From Pseudomonas sp. stari2 (GTDB lineage: Bacteria; Pseudomonadota; Gammaproteobacteria; Pseudomonadales; Pseudomonadaceae): a stretch of DNA of 64,000 nucleotides. The stretch spans positions 5,984,001-6,048,000 of the forward strand of contig NZ_CP099760.1 of assembly GCF_040760005.1 (NCBI RefSeq), in the 5' to 3' direction. A model generated the notes under the pieces. It did no database searches, was not told the origin of the DNA, and saw nothing but the letters and a program-made list of their open reading frames with translations. The translations under genes were made by a program, and so were the position numbers. Below are positions 16,953-25,059 of this stretch, piece by piece. Positions within the stretch are counted from its first letter, which is position 1, and each line of letters starts with the position of its first letter.

Positions 16953-18901
16953 CAGTGGGCCTCCGCAGGTTCACGTTTGGCCGGGGTGGCAGGCTTGTTC
17001 GGCGCAGCGTCTTCAAGCAGCGCATCGGCCACCAGTTCGGCGATGTCCTTGATCAGCGGACGCGGTTCGACCACGCCTTCAAGCATCGCCGTGCACTGTG
17101 GACAACCCACGGCCACCAGTTCGGCGCCGGTCTCGCGGATGTCTTCCATGCGCATGTCGGGGATCCGCTGTTTGCCCGGAATGTCGGTGATCGGCGCCCC
17201 GCCACCGCCGCCGCAGCAACGCGAACGGAAGCCGGAACGTTGCATCTCTTTCACCTCGATGCCGAGGGCGCGCAGCACTTCGCGTGGCGCCTCGTACTCG
17301 CCGTTGTAACGACCGAGGTAGCACGGATCGTGATAGGTCACGCTGTTGCCTTTGTGCTGACCGAGGTTCAGCGCGCCGGCCTGGATGATTTCCGCCAGAT
17401 AAGTGCTGTGGTGCTGCACGAGGTAGTTGCCGTCGAACGCGCCGTACTCGTTTTTCAGCACGTGGAAGCTGTGTGGATCGCAGGTGACGATGCGGTTGAA
17501 GCTGTATTTGGCCAGAGTCTGGATATTGCGTTTGGCGAGCAACTGGAACGTTGCTTCGTCGCCAAGACGTCGGGCCACGTCGCCGCTATCACGTTCCTCC
17601 AGCCCGAGCACCGCGAAGTCGACCTTGGCCGCTTTCAGCACTTTGACGAAGGCGCGCAAGGTGCGTTGATTGCGCATGTCGAAGGCGCCGTCGCCGACCC
17701 AGAACAGCACGTCGGTGGACTTCTTCTCGCTGAGCAGATTGAGGTTCAGGTCCGCCGCCCAGTTCATCCTCCCGCCCGGGGCAAAACCGCCAGGGTTGTC
17801 GGTAGCAATCAGGTTTTCCAGGACTTCGGCGCCCTTGTTCGGGGTCGCGCCTTTTTCCAGAGTCAGGTGACGACGCATGTCGACGATGGCATCGACGTGC
17901 TCGATCATCATCGGGCATTCCTCGACGCAGGCGCGGCAGGTGGTGCACGACCACAAGGTTTCGGCATCCACCAGACCGTTGACGATCGGTTGATGCGGAT
18001 TACCGCTGTGTTCGCCCACTGGTTTGCCCGGATAAGGACTGCCGGCGAACTGGGCATCGGTGCCGCCGGCAAGACCGACGACCATGTCCTGAATCAGTTT
18101 TTTCGGGTTCAGCGGCTGGCCGGCGGCGAACGCCGGGCACGCCGCTTCGCACTTGCCGCACTGCACGCAGGCGTCGAAACCGAGCAGCTGGTTCCAGGTG
18201 AAATCCTTGGGCTTTTCCACACCCAGCGGCGCGGTCGGATCATTCAAGTCCAGCGGCTTCAAACCGGTGGAACGGCCGCCGCCGAAGCGTTCGGCGCGGC
18301 GGTGCCAAGCCAGGTGCAAGGCACCGGCGAAGGCGTGTTTCATCGGACCGCCCCAGGTCATGCCGAAGAACAGTTCCGACACACCCCACAACACACCAAG
18401 TCCGAGAATCGTTGCGAGCACCCAGCCACCGAAGTTCTCCGGCAGGATCCCGGCCACCGGCAAGGTCACCAGGAAGAACGAGGCCGAGAACGCCAGCAGG
18501 CTTTTCGGCAAGCGCATCCACGGGCCTTTCGACAGCCGCGACGGCGGGTTGAGGCGACGCCGATAAACGAAGATCGCCCCGACGAACATCACCGCCGTCA
18601 TCAGCAGCAGCGCGTAGCCAAGAATGCGGTTATGCAGGCCGAAACCGTGGACCAGAATCGCCAGCACGATCGACGCCACCGCCCCGCCCGCCGTGGCGAC
18701 GTGGGTGTTGGCGATGTATTTGTCCCGCGCCACCACGTGGTGCAGATCGACCATGTAACGCTTGGGCATGGCGAACAGGCCGCCGATCAGGTCGACCTTC
18801 GAGGCCCGGCCCCGACGCCACATGGCCACCCGCCGCAACGCCCCCAGCACCGCGAGGGCCAGGGCTGCGAACAACAGGATTGGAAGAAGGGTGTTCAACA
18901 T
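16952..18901 (-). CDS. dgcB: Dimethylglycine catabolism iron-sulfur membrane oxidoreductase
   Basis: A 649-residue protein. The N-terminus has five to six transmembrane helices, resembling a NarI-like membrane anchor. It is followed by two 4Fe-4S clusters, CVQCGKCEAACP near 250 and CTTCRACVEECP near 320. Two cysteine-rich CCG domains complete it (YHDPCYLGRYNG and SRCCGGGGGAP). The architecture is that of heterodisulfide-reductase-like electron carriers. With DgcA it turns dimethylglycine into sarcosine and hands electrons to the membrane or to the linked ETF. It is encoded between dgcA and etfA; a REP pair separates it from dgcA. Confidence 0.92.
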   Translation of the reverse strand: MLNTLLPILLFAALALAVLGALRRVAMWRRGRASKVDLIGGLFAMPKRYMVDLHHVVARDKYIANTHVATAGGAVASIVLAILVHGFGLHNRILGYALLLMTAVMFVGAIFVYRRRLNPPSRLSKGPWMRLPKSLLAFSASFFLVTLPVAGILPENFGGWVLATILGLGVLWGVSELFFGMTWGGPMKHAFAGALHLAWHRRAERFGGGRSTGLKPLDLNDPTAPLGVEKPKDFTWNQLLGFDACVQCGKCEAACPAFAAGQPLNPKKLIQDMVVGLAGGTDAQFAGSPYPGKPVGEHSGNPHQPIVNGLVDAETLWSCTTCRACVEECPMMIEHVDAIVDMRRHLTLEKGATPNKGAEVLENLIATDNPGGFAPGGRMNWAADLNLNLLSEKKSTDVLFWVGDGAFDMRNQRTLRAFVKVLKAAKVDFAVLGLEERDSGDVARRLGDEATFQLLAKRNIQTLAKYSFNRIVTCDPHSFHVLKNEYGAFDGNYLVQHHSTYLAEIIQAGALNLGQHKGNSVTYHDPCYLGRYNGEYEAPREVLRALGIEVKEMQRSGFRSRCCGGGGGAPITDIPGKQRIPDMRMEDIRETGAELVAVGCPQCTAMLEGVVEPRPLIKDIAELVADALLEDAAPNKPATPAKREPAEAH

Positions 18902-18948
18902 GGTGAAGCTCCCACCAGTACAGCCTGGAGAAACACGTTCAGCGTGTT

Positions 18949-19041
18949 CCTGTGGGAGCGAGCTGGCTCGCGAAAGCGCCGGGTCAGTCGATGCAGCGGT
19001 GACTGACAGAATGCATTCGCGGGCAAGCCCGCTCCCACAGG
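18949..19041. repeat. Inverted pair of REP elements between dgcA and dgcB
   Basis: CCTGTGGGAGCGAGCTGGCTCGCG at the left faces a complementary GCGGGCAAGCCCGCTCCCACAGG at the right, about 50 bases apart. It is a standard Pseudomonas BIME-like pair inside the dgc operon and may modulate transcript stability there. Confidence 0.85.
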
Positions 19042-19056
19042 GTCATGTGCAAATCT

Positions 19057-21117
19057 TTAGAAGTCTTTGCACAACCGCAGGGCGTCATAGATCGCAGCGT
19101 GGGTATTACGCTGCGCCACGCAGTCACCGATGCGGAACAGCAGGTAACCGTCGCCATTGCTGCTCAACGAAGGTTGCGGCTGGATCGCAAACAGAGCCTC
19201 GACATCGATCTGACCCTTGTTGCGCGAGCCGTCCTTCAGCGCGTAGTAGATCTCTTCGTCCGGACGCACGCCGTTCTCGACGACCACCTGATCCACCACC
19301 CGCTCCTCTTTGGCGCCGGTGTATTCGTTCTCCAGCACGGCGACGAGTTTGTCGCCTTCGCGGTAGACCTTCTCCAGCATCATGTCGCCGGTCATGATCA
19401 CTTCTTTCGGGTACATGCTGCGGTAGTAGGTCGGGAACGACGTACCGCCGATGGCCACGCCCGGCTTGATGTCGTCGGTGACGATCTCGACCTGGCTGCC
19501 CTTGTCGGCGAGGAAGTCGGCCACCGACATCCCGGTAAACTCGCAAATGGTGTCGTAGACCAGCACGTTCTTGCCTGGCGCGACCTTGCCGTCGAGCACG
19601 TCCCAGCTGCTGACCACCAGCCCTTCGGCGGCACCCCAGTGCTCGTTCTGCTCCAGGTACGGATGACCGCCAACGGCCAGCACCACGATGTCCGGACGCA
19701 GGTCCATGATGGTGTCCGCGTCCGCTGCAGTGCCCAGGCGCAAGTCGACTTTCAGCCGCGCCAGCTCCAGCTGGAACCAGCGGGTGATCCCGGCGATCTG
19801 GTCACGCTGCGGCGCTTTCGAGGCCGTGGTGATCTGCCCGCCAATGAATTCTTTCTTCTCGAACAGGGTCACGTCATGGCCACGTTCGGCTGCCACACGG
19901 GCAGCTTCCATCCCCGCCGGGCCGGCACCGACGATCACCACCTTGCGTTTCGGCCCGGTGGATTTCTCGATGATGTGCGGCAAACCCATATATTCACGGG
20001 AGGTCGCGGCGTTCTGGATGCACAGCACGTCCAGACCCTGGTACTGGCGGTCGATGCAGTAGTTGGCGCCGACGCACTGTTTGATCTGGTCGACCTGGCC
20101 CATCTTGATCTTCGCGATCAGGTGCGGATCGGCGATGTGGGCGCGGGTCATGCCGACCATGTCGACGTAACCGCCCTCCAAAATCCGCGTGGCCTGGTTC
20201 GGGTCCTTGATGTTCTGCGCGTGCAGCACCGGAACCTTGACCACTTCCTTGATTCCGGCCGCCAGGTGCAGGAATGGCTCCGGTGGATAACTCATGTTCG
20301 GAATCACGTTGGCCAGGGTGTTGTGGGTGTCGCAACCCGAGCCGACGACGCCGATGAAATCGAGCATGCCGGTGTCATCGTAATACTTGGCGATCTGCTT
20401 CATGTCTTCGTGGGACAGACCGTCGGGGTGGAACTCGTCGCCGCAGATACGCATGCCGACGCAGAAGTCGTCACCGACTTCGGCGCGCACGGCTTTCAAC
20501 ACTTCCAGGCCGAACTTCATCCGGCCTTCAAAGGTGCCGCCCCATTCGTCGGTACGCTTGTTGACCCGCGGGCTCCAGAACTGGTCGATCATGTGCTGGT
20601 GCACGGCCGACAGTTCGACGCCGTCCAGACCACCGGCCTTGGCGCGGCGTGCCGCTTGCGCGTAGTTGCCGATCACCCGCCAGATTTCTTCCGGCTCGAT
20701 GGTCTTGCAGGTGGCGCGGTGCACCGGTTCACGGATGCCCGACGGCGACATCAGGGTCGGCCAGTGGAAACCGTCCCAACGGGAGCGACGGCCCATGTGG
20801 GTAATCTGGATCATGATCTTGGCGCCATGCTTGTGCATGGCGTCGGCGAGATTCTGGAAGTGCGGGATGATCCGGTCGGTGGACAGGTTCACCGAGCTCC
20901 ACCATTGCTGCGGGCTGTCGATCGCCACCACGGACGAACCGCCACAGATCGCCAGGCCGATGCCGCCCTTGGCTTTCTCTTCGTAATACTTGACGTACCG
21001 TTCGGTGGTCATGCCGCCGTCGGTCGCGTAGACCTCGGCGTGCGCGGTGCTGAGCACGCGGTTGCGGATGGTCAGTTTGCCGATCTGGATCGGCTGGAAC
21101 ATTGCTTCGAAAGCCAT
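19057..21117 (-). CDS. dgcA: Dimethylglycine demethylase flavoprotein (NADH:flavin oxidoreductase family)
   Basis: A 686-residue, two-part enzyme. Residues 1-370 are an old-yellow-enzyme TIM barrel (FQPIQIGKLTIRNRVL, then the HxxH-like region HQHMIDQFWSPRVNKRTDEWGG). They are followed by a cysteine set for a 4Fe-4S cluster (QCVGANYC through DVLCIQN near 350-370). Residues 385-686 are a FAD/NAD disulfide-reductase-like module starting with VVIVGAGPAGMEAARVA. This layout is that of trimethylamine/dimethylglycine dehydrogenases. DgcA demethylates dimethylglycine to sarcosine. It follows the V4R-like gene by 15 bp and is the catalytic core of the operon. Confidence 0.93.
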   Translation of the reverse strand: MAFEAMFQPIQIGKLTIRNRVLSTAHAEVYATDGGMTTERYVKYYEEKAKGGIGLAICGGSSVVAIDSPQQWWSSVNLSTDRIIPHFQNLADAMHKHGAKIMIQITHMGRRSRWDGFHWPTLMSPSGIREPVHRATCKTIEPEEIWRVIGNYAQAARRAKAGGLDGVELSAVHQHMIDQFWSPRVNKRTDEWGGTFEGRMKFGLEVLKAVRAEVGDDFCVGMRICGDEFHPDGLSHEDMKQIAKYYDDTGMLDFIGVVGSGCDTHNTLANVIPNMSYPPEPFLHLAAGIKEVVKVPVLHAQNIKDPNQATRILEGGYVDMVGMTRAHIADPHLIAKIKMGQVDQIKQCVGANYCIDRQYQGLDVLCIQNAATSREYMGLPHIIEKSTGPKRKVVIVGAGPAGMEAARVAAERGHDVTLFEKKEFIGGQITTASKAPQRDQIAGITRWFQLELARLKVDLRLGTAADADTIMDLRPDIVVLAVGGHPYLEQNEHWGAAEGLVVSSWDVLDGKVAPGKNVLVYDTICEFTGMSVADFLADKGSQVEIVTDDIKPGVAIGGTSFPTYYRSMYPKEVIMTGDMMLEKVYREGDKLVAVLENEYTGAKEERVVDQVVVENGVRPDEEIYYALKDGSRNKGQIDVEALFAIQPQPSLSSNGDGYLLFRIGDCVAQRNTHAAIYDALRLCKDF

Positions 21118-21132
21118 GGCGGGTTCCTCGAC

Positions 21133-21663
21133 TTACAACGGCTTGACGGTGAACAGGCCGTCGTCGTGGCCTTCTTCGGAGCCACCGTAGACCTGCTCGG
21201 CCACGGTGCGGATCTTGCTGCCGCGAGCGGCGAGGATCTGATCCATCGCCCCGGCGAACCAGCCGGTGAACATGTAGTCGACCTTGCGTCCGACCTTGCC
21301 GTAGACGTAGACGAACGCCGAGTGTTCGAGCTTGACGCTGGCGGTGCCTTTGTCGAGGTCGATGTCCTGGATCTTGAACAGGCCCCAGCCGCGCTGCGAC
21401 AGGCGCTTCATGTAGTGCTCGAACACCGCGACGCCTTCCAGACCGTGGCACTCGGCTTCTTTTTCACACCAGTGCCAGGCGGATTTGTAGCCGGCCTTGT
21501 AGAGGATTTCGGCATAGGCCTCGGCGCCCAGCACTTCCTCGATGCCCATGTGGTTGTTGACGAAGAAATGCCGTGGCACGTACAGCATCGGCAGGGCGTC
21601 GGAGGTCCAGACACCGGTCTCGCTGTCGACTTCAATAGGCAATTGCGGGGCGATCTTGGCCAT
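21133..21663 (-). CDS. DUF5943/V4R-like conserved protein of the dgc operon
   Basis: A 176-residue soluble protein between the dipeptidase and dgcA genes. It corresponds to the uncharacterised gene that precedes dgcA in P. aeruginosa. Phrases such as MLYVPRHFFVNNHMGIEEVLGAEAYAEILYKAGYKSAW and the ending FTGWFAGAMDQIL recall 4-vinyl-reductase (V4R) small-ligand domains. It might sense or chaperone a metabolite or cofactor of demethylation. No catalytic motif is evident. Co-transcription with dgcAB is likely from the 15-bp gap. Confidence 0.75.
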   Translation of the reverse strand: MAKIAPQLPIEVDSETGVWTSDALPMLYVPRHFFVNNHMGIEEVLGAEAYAEILYKAGYKSAWHWCEKEAECHGLEGVAVFEHYMKRLSQRGWGLFKIQDIDLDKGTASVKLEHSAFVYVYGKVGRKVDYMFTGWFAGAMDQILAARGSKIRTVAEQVYGGSEEGHDDGLFTVKPL

Positions 21664-21740
21664 GGAAACTTAACTCCAGAAAAATTTTGGTGTTGCCCCC
21701 GGCGCGGACGGCCGGGGGAAAGTATTCGGGAAGCGGCGGC

Positions 21741-22718
21741 TTATTCGCCCCAGACGTCCTTAAGGACGTTGACCCAGTTTTCGCCCATGATCTTGCGCAC
21801 GACTCGTTCGGAGTGGCCGCGCTTGAGCAGGGTTTCGGTCAGGTTCGGGAACTCGCCGACGGTACGGATGCCCAGCGGGTTGATGATCTTGCCGAAGTTG
21901 GTCAGACGGCGGGCGTAGCCCTTGTCGTGGGTCAGGTATTCGAAGAAGTCCTGACCGTGCCCCTGGGTGAAGTCGGTGCCGATGCCGATGGCGTCTTCGC
22001 CGACGATGTTCATGGTGTATTCGATGGCTTCGGCGTAGTCGTCGATGGTCGAATCGATGCCCTTGGCCAGGAACGGCGCGAACATGGTCACGCCGACGAA
22101 ACCGCCGTGGTCAGCAATAAACTTAAGCTCTTCATCGGACTTGTTGCGCGGGTGCTCTTTCAGCCCCGACGGCAGACAGTGGGAATAGCAGACCGGTTTT
22201 TTCGATTCGAGGATGACTTCCTCGGAGGTCTTGGAGCCGACGTGGGACAGGTCGCACATGACGCCGACACGGTTCATCTCGGCGACGATTTCGCGACCGA
22301 AGCCCGACAGGCCGCCGTCACGTTCGTAGCAACCGGTACCCACCAGATTCTGGGTGTTGTAGCACATCTGCACGATGCCGACGCCGAGCTGCTTGAACAC
22401 CTCGACATAGCCGATCTGGTCTTCGAACGCATGGGCGTTCTGGAAGCCGAAGAGGATGCCGGTCTTGCCCTGCTCCTTGGCCTTGCGGATGTCGGCGGTG
22501 GTGCGGACGGGGATCACCAGGTCGCTGTTTTCGCGGATCAGTTTCTGGCTGGCGGCGATGTTGTTGACCGTAGCCTGAAAGCCCTCCCACACCGACACGG
22601 TGCAGTTGGCCGCCGTCAGACCGCCCTTGCGCATGTCTTCGAACAGCTCGCGGTTCCATTTGGCAATGATCAGACCGTCGATAACGATGCTGTCGGCGTG
22701 TAATTCGGCTGGGCTCAT
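21741..22718 (-). CDS. Membrane-dipeptidase-like (renal dipeptidase, M19) protein
   Basis: A 325-residue zinc peptidase-fold protein. The start is the ATG at 22718 (MSPAELHADSIVIDGL) with AGGGGA upstream; the frame extends further but without support. Family marks are ADSIVIDGL at the N-terminus, FGFQNAHAFEDQIGYVEVFKQLGVGIVQMCYN, CDLSHVGSKTSEEVI and VCYSHCLPSGLKEHPRNKSDEEL. M19 enzymes cleave dipeptides with an unusual C-terminal residue, but the family also holds amidohydrolases of other small molecules. As the first gene of the dgc operon it may act on a betaine-derived amide or peptide; the substrate is unproven. Confidence 0.85.
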   Translation of the reverse strand: MSPAELHADSIVIDGLIIAKWNRELFEDMRKGGLTAANCTVSVWEGFQATVNNIAASQKLIRENSDLVIPVRTTADIRKAKEQGKTGILFGFQNAHAFEDQIGYVEVFKQLGVGIVQMCYNTQNLVGTGCYERDGGLSGFGREIVAEMNRVGVMCDLSHVGSKTSEEVILESKKPVCYSHCLPSGLKEHPRNKSDEELKFIADHGGFVGVTMFAPFLAKGIDSTIDDYAEAIEYTMNIVGEDAIGIGTDFTQGHGQDFFEYLTHDKGYARRLTNFGKIINPLGIRTVGEFPNLTETLLKRGHSERVVRKIMGENWVNVLKDVWGE

Positions 22719-22792
22719 CAGGCGTCCCCTTATTGGCGATTCATGCGCCGAATCGTCTGCCGGCGCTTTGGGGCCAGCATATGCCTCGGTGC

Positions 22793-22817
22793 GCGACCAG
22801 CCGGGTGCAAAAACGAC
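22793..22817. promoter_or_regulatory. Likely GbdR site upstream of the dgc operon
   Basis: GCGACCAGCC starts at 22793 and a second half-site ACGAC at 22813, a 20-bp spacing like that in the gbc gap. The first core is identical to the gbc core. It lies about 75 bp above the dipeptidase ATG. Nearby, GCGACAAAGCGTCGC near 22850 is a separate small palindrome. Confidence 0.55.
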
Positions 22818-22952
22818 AGGGGAATTGCCGAAAGCGTCAATCCGCGACAAAGCGTCGCCAACCGGTCCGACCAGCCACCTGTTCAAGCCCGCGAGCTTGA
22901 GCCAGAATCTGCCGCATCTCGGAAACACCACTGGATTAGAGCGGCGACATCA

Positions 22953-23354
22953 ATGAAATCGATCTTCCTGGCTTTGGCACTGATTGCGACCGGCGTACAC
23001 GCCGCCGAAGAGTCCGACAACAACCCGTGCGACGCGGTGGAAAACGACGTCCAGACCCTGGAGTGCTCGACCTACAGCCGCACCACCGCCGAAGACCTGC
23101 TCAAGGACAACTACAAAAGCCTGAACGAGCGCATGCAGGCGACCTACGGCAAGAACCCGGCGCAACTGACCGACATCACCGCAAAACTCAAGACCGCCCA
23201 GCAACAATGGCTGAAAACCCGCGACGCCGACTGCGCCGTCGAAGCCTTCCCGGCGACGGACGGCAGCAAGGCGTTCAAGATTGCGCAGAACGATTGCGTG
23301 GCGCGGATGAGTGACGAGCGGTCGGAGTTTTTGGAGTCGATAGGCCAGGAGTGA
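22953..23354 (+). CDS. LprI/DUF1311-family periplasmic protein
   Basis: A 133-residue protein with an N-terminal signal sequence (MKSIFLALALIATGVHAA, cleavage after AHAA-like GVHAA). The DUF1311 core follows, including CSTYSRTTAEDLLKDNY, LNERM, LKTAQQQWLKTRDADC and NDCVARMSDERSEFL. Four cysteines probably form two disulfides. Members of this family include lysozyme-inhibitor-like proteins such as LprI. The start is the ATG at 22953; longer frames overlap the dgc control region. It is divergent from the dipeptidase gene and has no clear metabolic tie to it. Confidence 0.75.
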   Translation: MKSIFLALALIATGVHAAEESDNNPCDAVENDVQTLECSTYSRTTAEDLLKDNYKSLNERMQATYGKNPAQLTDITAKLKTAQQQWLKTRDADCAVEAFPATDGSKAFKIAQNDCVARMSDERSEFLESIGQE

Positions 23355-23401
23355 GGGCTTGAGCTGTAAGCTGCACCTCCTCAGCCAATCAAGGGATTCA
23401 C

Positions 23402-23818
23402 ATGAACATCTGCGGTATCGAAATCAAAGGCAGTGAAGCGATCATCGCCGTGGCGTCCCTCGACGGTTCGGTGTTGAGCCATGTCGCTTTGAACACCAGG
23501 AAAATCGCGCTGGACGATGACGACGAGGCGGCCAACGTCAAACTGTTCGCCGCACAAGTGGCGTCGTTCGTGCGCGAGAACTCGATTGATCGCATCGCGA
23601 TCAAGAAGCGCAGCAAGAAGGGCGAGTTTGCCGGTGGGCCGACCACGTTCAAGATCGAGGGCGTGTTTCAGTTGCTGGACGGTTGCGAGGTGACGCTGCT
23701 GTCGCCGCAGACAATCAATGCCCAGGCCAAGAAGCACAATTTCGAGCTGCCGGGCACGCTTAACAAGTATCAGCATGAAGCCTACAAGGCAGCGTGCTCG
23801 GCATTGGTGAAGAAGTAA
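23402..23818 (+). CDS. DUF3010-family protein
   Basis: A 138-residue cytosolic protein starting at the ATG at 23402. MNICGIEIKGSEAIIAVASLDG at the start and DRIAIKKRSKKGEFAGGPTTFKIEGVFQLL in the middle are typical of DUF3010, a small family with a ribonuclease-H-like strand pattern and no proven role. Its stop codon directly abuts the stop of the convergent ATPase gene, with no space for a terminator. Confidence 0.75.
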   Translation: MNICGIEIKGSEAIIAVASLDGSVLSHVALNTRKIALDDDDEAANVKLFAAQVASFVRENSIDRIAIKKRSKKGEFAGGPTTFKIEGVFQLLDGCEVTLLSPQTINAQAKKHNFELPGTLNKYQHEAYKAACSALVKK

Positions 23819-24991
23819 CTAGCCCGCTTTGCGCGCGCTCAACCAGTCGCCGAAGGACTTGTCTTCCAGCGCATAGCCACCACGACTCGACTTCCACACC
23901 AGCTCCTTGTCGCGCAGGGCATCGATACAGGCCTGAATGGTCTGGGTGCCCGGCACCACGTCGCTGCCCAGATTCTCCAGTGCCTTGCTGACGGCCATAA
24001 GCGTGCTATCGGTAAACGGTGCAAAAGGCTCGTTGTTTCGTGAGCGCTCCACCATCACTTCCAGTACGGCGCGCTGGGGAATTGTCAGATTGTTCCATGC
24101 ACTCTCGAACTCGCTCCACACACCTGCGCGCAACAATTCGGCACGGCTCTGCAACAACTGCCCCAGATTGCTGGCCTCGCCCAGCTCCAGTGCCACTTCA
24201 CCAATAATGGTGCGCAACATTTCCGGGCGCCGCCCGACCAACTCAAAGGCATCGTCAATATCAGCCGCACTGAACTGGTTGGTCTCGGCCAGATGGGCGT
24301 TGAGGTGCAAGGTGTACGCTTGGGTGAACTCTTTTCCCAGCAATGGAAAGGGTGTGATGCTCGAGCCGAAAAACGGTTGGCTTTTGCCCAGCACCAGATG
24401 GGCGAGCTTGTCGCGATTGGAACCGGTGAATACCAGATGCAAACCGCTGCCCTCGCCTTCACGCCCCTGATTGAGCTGATCCCGCGCAGCCTTCAGGGCA
24501 AACATCGCGTTGATGCCTGCGGCGGTGGTGAGCGCGTGCTGGGCCTCGTCGATCACCAGCACTACAGGCTTTTCAGCGGCGCTGTGGAGCAGTTCCAGCG
24601 CTTGAGTCAGGGTCGCACCGGCCGGCAGTTGCGGCTTGGTGAAATCCCAGGACAAGGTGCGCAGAAAGCTGAGTTTTTCGATGCCGATATTCTTCGCCAG
24701 TTTGCGGATGCCCTTTTCAAAAGGGATCAACGCGCCAGCAATGGCACTGGCGATCAAGTCGGCAGGGTCTTTTTCCTTGTCGGCCCACAGGTCGACGTAA
24801 ACCGTCAGCCAGCCTCGGGCCTGGCATTCCGGGATCAGGTCCTCCCGCAGAAAGGTACTTTTGCCCGTGCGACGCGGCGCTGCCAGAAAAAGGCCGGAGG
24901 TAAAATCCTGCAGACCTGCACCCACCAGTCCATCGGCAACACTGCGTGCCAGGGCGGGGCGGCGGAAGACGAAGCCGTTGTTTCTGGACAT
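23819..24991 (-). CDS. Solitary P-loop (STAND/AAA-type) ATPase
   Basis: A 390-residue ATPase. Walker A is APRRTGKST near residue 38-46, Walker B is VVLVIDEAQHAL near 145, and a sensor-like VFTGSNRDKLAHL is near 195. The C-terminal third looks like a winged-helix segment (IPQRAVLEVMVERSR, IQACIDALRDKELVWKSSRGGYALEDKSFGDWL). Such archaeal-type ATPases with a DNA-binding tail occur as solitary genes in bacterial genomes, sometimes in defence or mobile contexts. Here it interrupts the betaine region, with an AT-rich promoter zone unlike its neighbours. I see no partner nuclease, toxin or membrane gene. Function is unknown. Confidence 0.7.
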   Translation of the reverse strand: MSRNNGFVFRRPALARSVADGLVGAGLQDFTSGLFLAAPRRTGKSTFLREDLIPECQARGWLTVYVDLWADKEKDPADLIASAIAGALIPFEKGIRKLAKNIGIEKLSFLRTLSWDFTKPQLPAGATLTQALELLHSAAEKPVVLVIDEAQHALTTAAGINAMFALKAARDQLNQGREGEGSGLHLVFTGSNRDKLAHLVLGKSQPFFGSSITPFPLLGKEFTQAYTLHLNAHLAETNQFSAADIDDAFELVGRRPEMLRTIIGEVALELGEASNLGQLLQSRAELLRAGVWSEFESAWNNLTIPQRAVLEVMVERSRNNEPFAPFTDSTLMAVSKALENLGSDVVPGTQTIQACIDALRDKELVWKSSRGGYALEDKSFGDWLSARKAG

Positions 24992-25024
24992 GGTTTTACA
25001 CTCAATTATTCAAACGACTGTAAT

Positions 25025-25042
25025 TTATACCTAAAAGTATAA
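25025..25042. promoter_or_regulatory. AT-rich palindrome upstream of the P-loop ATPase gene
   Basis: TTATAC-CTAAAA-GTATAA lies about 35 bp above the ATPase ATG, in an AT-rich island between the ATPase gene and cdhR. It overlaps a plausible -10 region and could be an operator; no regulator is assigned. Confidence 0.4.
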
Positions 25043-25059
25043 TTAACTATAATCGTTCG

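Noticed and set aside
19045-21918. Very long open frame on the plus strand opposite dgcA and its neighbours
   Set aside because: It is a GC-rich mirror of minus-strand genes with clear domains; its translation is rich in H, R, V, D and has no recognisable fold.
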